Assembly: GCF_014207855.1 (NCBI RefSeq)
Contig: NZ_JACHKZ010000008.1
Span: forward strand, 1-64,000
Direction of reading: 5' to 3'
DNA length: 64,000 nt
Source of the DNA: Comamonas odontotermitis
GTDB lineage: Bacteria; Pseudomonadota; Gammaproteobacteria; Burkholderiales; Burkholderiaceae_C
In this document: in pieces, positions 61,918 to 64,000 of the stretch
Numbering within the stretch: the first letter of the stretch is position 1
Layout: each line of letters starts with the position of its first letter
Notes under the pieces: generated by a model
The model's input: only the letters and a program-made list of their open reading frames with translations
Databases searched by the model: none
Told to the model about the DNA's origin: nothing
Made by a program: the position numbers and the translations under genes

Positions 61918-63198
61918 TTATCGGCCCGCAGACTGGTGCTGCGCGTCTTCAAAGCGGTTCACATTCCACAGGCTGGGGAAAAGCCGGCTCCACAACCCCA
62001 CTACGGCCAGCGTGCACAGCCCGCCCGCCACGGCAGCAGGTACGGCCCCCAGCAGGGCGGCACTGCTGCCTGCGCGGAACTCGCCCAATTCATTGGATGA
62101 ACCGATGAACAACATGTTGACCGCGTTGACACGGCCCCGCATGCCATCGGGCGTGGCAAATTGCAGCAGTGCGCCGCGCACGTACACGCTCACCATATCG
62201 GCGGCACCAGCCACTGCGAGCGCGATGCAAGACAGCCACAGCCAGTGCGACAGCGAGAACACCAGGTTGGCGATGCCGAATACGGCAACAGCCAGCATCA
62301 TGCGTTTGCCCACATGCGTGCCGAAGGGGCGGTTGCTCAGGTACAGGCCCGCGCAGACTTCGCCCATGGCCATGGCGCTGCGCAGCAGGCCCAGGCCCTC
62401 GGGGCCGGTGTGCAGCACTTCATGCGCGTAGATGGGCAGCAGCGCCACCACCCCGCCCAGCAGCACGGCAAACAGATCGAGTGAAATCGTGCCCAGCACC
62501 ATCGGCCTGCCGAAGATAAAGCGGATACCGGTGCCAAAGCGCTGCCAGATGGTGTCGGCGGGCGCATCCACCCCGTCCTTGGCCCGCGGCGTGGCATACA
62601 GCACCTGCACGCGCAGCAGCATCACGGTGCCGAGCGCAAACGCCAGCAGGCACGTGCCATAGGTCCACGCTGCGCCGCCTGCGGCATACAGAAAGCCGCC
62701 CAGCATGGGCGCGCCGATGGCTGCACACCGCATGACCACGCTGTTGGTTGCGATGGCCTTGGGCAGCAGCGCCTGCGGCACCAGTTGTGGCAACAGGCTT
62801 TGCAAGGCCGGGCCGGAAAATGCCCGCGTGGCGCCATACAGCACCAGCACGGCATAGATTCCGGCCACCCCCGCATGCCCATGGCTTGACAGCCACAGCA
62901 GCAGCGCGCTGCACACGCCCCCGATCGCCCAGCTGGCCGCCAGCACCTTCTTGCGCGGCAGCCGGTCAATCAGCTCGCCTGCTGGCAGCAGCAGCACCAG
63001 CATGGGAATGAACTGAGCAAGGCCCACAAAGGCCAAGGCCATCGGGTTGCGCGTGAGGTCGTACACCTGCCAGGCCACCACCACGGCCTGGATCTGCGTG
63101 GCGCCAACGGCAAACACGCGGGCCACCAGAAAGGTCAGAAAGCCGCTGTGCTGGTCGCGCAGCAGTGGGGGGTGGGCAGAGCTGGATGGAGCGGGCAT
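61918..63198 (-). CDS. MFS transporter
   Basis: A 426-residue transporter of the EntS/tetracycline-type MFS groups, with about 12 hydrophobic helices. The loop 2-3 motif reads GELIDRLPRKKVLAASW, and DLTRNPMALAFVGLAQFIPMLVLLLPAG is typical of this family (read in part). An ATG 13 codons upstream is possible; 63198 begins MPAPSSS. Substrate unknown; a drug or metabolite exporter is likely. Confidence 0.87.
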   Translation of the reverse strand: MPAPSSSAHPPLLRDQHSGFLTFLVARVFAVGATQIQAVVVAWQVYDLTRNPMALAFVGLAQFIPMLVLLLPAGELIDRLPRKKVLAASWAIGGVCSALLLWLSSHGHAGVAGIYAVLVLYGATRAFSGPALQSLLPQLVPQALLPKAIATNSVVMRCAAIGAPMLGGFLYAAGGAAWTYGTCLLAFALGTVMLLRVQVLYATPRAKDGVDAPADTIWQRFGTGIRFIFGRPMVLGTISLDLFAVLLGGVVALLPIYAHEVLHTGPEGLGLLRSAMAMGEVCAGLYLSNRPFGTHVGKRMMLAVAVFGIANLVFSLSHWLWLSCIALAVAGAADMVSVYVRGALLQFATPDGMRGRVNAVNMLFIGSSNELGEFRAGSSAALLGAVPAAVAGGLCTLAVVGLWSRLFPSLWNVNRFEDAQHQSAGR

Positions 63199-63525
63199 GG
63201 ATGGCAAGGGCAGGCGGCCATGCCGCATGCAGTGCAATCGAAGGGATTGCGGTGTTGTTGGTGGTTATGGCGCCATTCTGCCATGGCAGCTCAACTCTTA
63301 TATAAGACCTGGGCTTCGCAAGCGTGCAACAGCGTATTGCCCAAAAACTGGGCATGGTGAAAATGTGCTTGCAGATCAAATGTCTTGCTCGCTTTTGCCA
63401 AGCTTATGCACAGAGGCATCCCCGCAGGTTGGGAATAACTGCGACTGTTGCAAGACCGTCTTTCGCACAAAGGCCGCTGGCAAGAGCGGGCTCTGCCTGG
63501 CCGCATGCGTGGGGCAGCTCCCGGC
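63199..63525. other. 327-base stretch without a supported gene
   Basis: Short frames on both strands lack family features or convincing Shine-Dalgarno. It probably holds the MFS promoter. No notable structure seen. Confidence 0.45.
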
Positions 63526-63552
63526 AACAAAAAACCCCGGCGAGCCGGGGTT
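63526..63552 (-). terminator. Intrinsic terminator of the DUF4377 gene
   Basis: On the minus strand, AACCCCGG-CTCG-CCGGGGTT with six T residues, about 25 bases after the stop at 63576. Confidence 0.9.
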
Positions 63553-63575
63553 GAACGAGGCGTGGCGCGTGGCGC

Positions 63576-64000
63576 TTACTTGGTGCGTTCGGATTCGACC
63601 GTCATGTCCAGCACGTAGGCGTAGCGCGAGGCATCGGCAGGCGGGTTCTGTACCGTGTAGCGCTTGACGCGCAGCACATTGCGAATGCCCGGCTCGTGCT
63701 GGTAGCCCTCGATGTTGCCGTAGAAATTGCCCCACTCGCCAGTCGTGGTCTTGCGGCCAGCGCCGTCATAGCGCACTTCGCGCACCTGCAGGCACTGCGT
63801 TCGCATCACGCCCGCGCTGCATGGCTTGGTCTGGGGGCCCACTTCCAGGAAGATGGTCTCGCCCGCATTGCCGTACTTGGTGGCATTGGTCGGCACGGCC
63901 TTCAGATTCCAGCGGCTGCCATCACTGAAGGTGAGCACCATGCTCTGCGGGTTGGCATCCTGCGCAATGCGTACGCTCTGCGCGCGCGGCAGCTGGGCGC
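63576..64000 (-). CDS. DUF4377 domain protein, C-terminal part
   Basis: The frame runs off the window edge, giving the last 141 or so residues. TIFLEVGPQTKPC, GVMRTQCLQVREVRYD, WGNFYGNIEGYQHEPGIRNVLRVKRYTVQNPPADASRYAYVLD match the DUF4377 domain (pattern CxG...CLQV...W..FY..I.G....PG), which in other bacteria follows a META/HslJ domain in heat-shock-type lipoproteins. The N-terminus lies outside. Confidence 0.85.
   Translation of the reverse strand, partial: AQLPRAQSVRIAQDANPQSMVLTFSDGSRWNLKAVPTNATKYGNAGETIFLEVGPQTKPCSAGVMRTQCLQVREVRYDGAGRKTTTGEWGNFYGNIEGYQHEPGIRNVLRVKRYTVQNPPADASRYAYVLDMTVESERTK

Overview
The window looks like chromosomal DNA of a Comamonadaceae betaproteobacterium, probably Comamonas or a close relative. 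The pointers are high GC, several Bug-family (TctC-like) solute receptors, the run gltA-sdhE-sdhBADC / GntR / mdh / acnB, CaiB-type CoA-transferases, and a short dispersed intergenic repeat with a TTTGATAGC core that I associate with this family. The assignment is inference from gene content; there is no 16S rRNA here. I found no tRNA, rRNA, CRISPR array, intact insertion sequence or prophage.

Layout. 1-6.2 kb: the end of etfA, a DmdC-like acyl-CoA dehydrogenase, a nitronate monooxygenase-like flavoprotein, a DUF1439 protein, a GbsR/MarR regulator and an acyltransferase-3 membrane protein. 6.2-10 kb: rnk, a LexA-controlled radical SAM protein and an EptA-type phosphoethanolamine transferase. 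10.2-22.7 kb: a TCA-cycle block, with gltA, sdhE and sdhBADC on one strand and mdh, tam, a CitE-like lyase, a lysine-rich exported protein and acnB on the other, separated by a GntR regulator. 22.7-26.9 kb: an accessory stretch with orphan genes, including a 98-residue protein behind two tandem LexA boxes. 27-33.9 kb: LysR-linked acyl-CoA/CoA-transferase genes, an exported nuclease and a LysR/TauE pair. 34-41.7 kb: two small unknown genes, then aminotransferase-ybgC-tolQRA, nusB-ribH-ribB(A) and a ferredoxin. 42-48.9 kb: an SDR, gshA, a FUSC transporter, two small genes and a YlqF-type GTPase.

49-51.8 kb holds the most unusual unit. A good sigma-70 promoter leads into a 10-codon reading frame with a strong Shine-Dalgarno, several hairpins and an intrinsic terminator. 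Behind the terminator lie a small basic protein and a soluble AAA ATPase fused to an FtsH-type (M41) zinc protease. This layout suggests expression controlled by conditional termination.

51.8-64 kb: a TraB/GumN protein, a Bug receptor with an M20 amidohydrolase, two tandem exported paralogues built from an internally repeated GTW...GKPGRG module, truC, a sulfide-responsive set (two YeeE/YedE half-transporters, a BigR-like ArsR regulator and a divergent beta-lactamase-like hydrolase), an MFS transporter and the end of a DUF4377 protein.

House-keeping functions are recognised from family motifs read in the translations. Regulatory sites were found by eye and have not been scored computationally.
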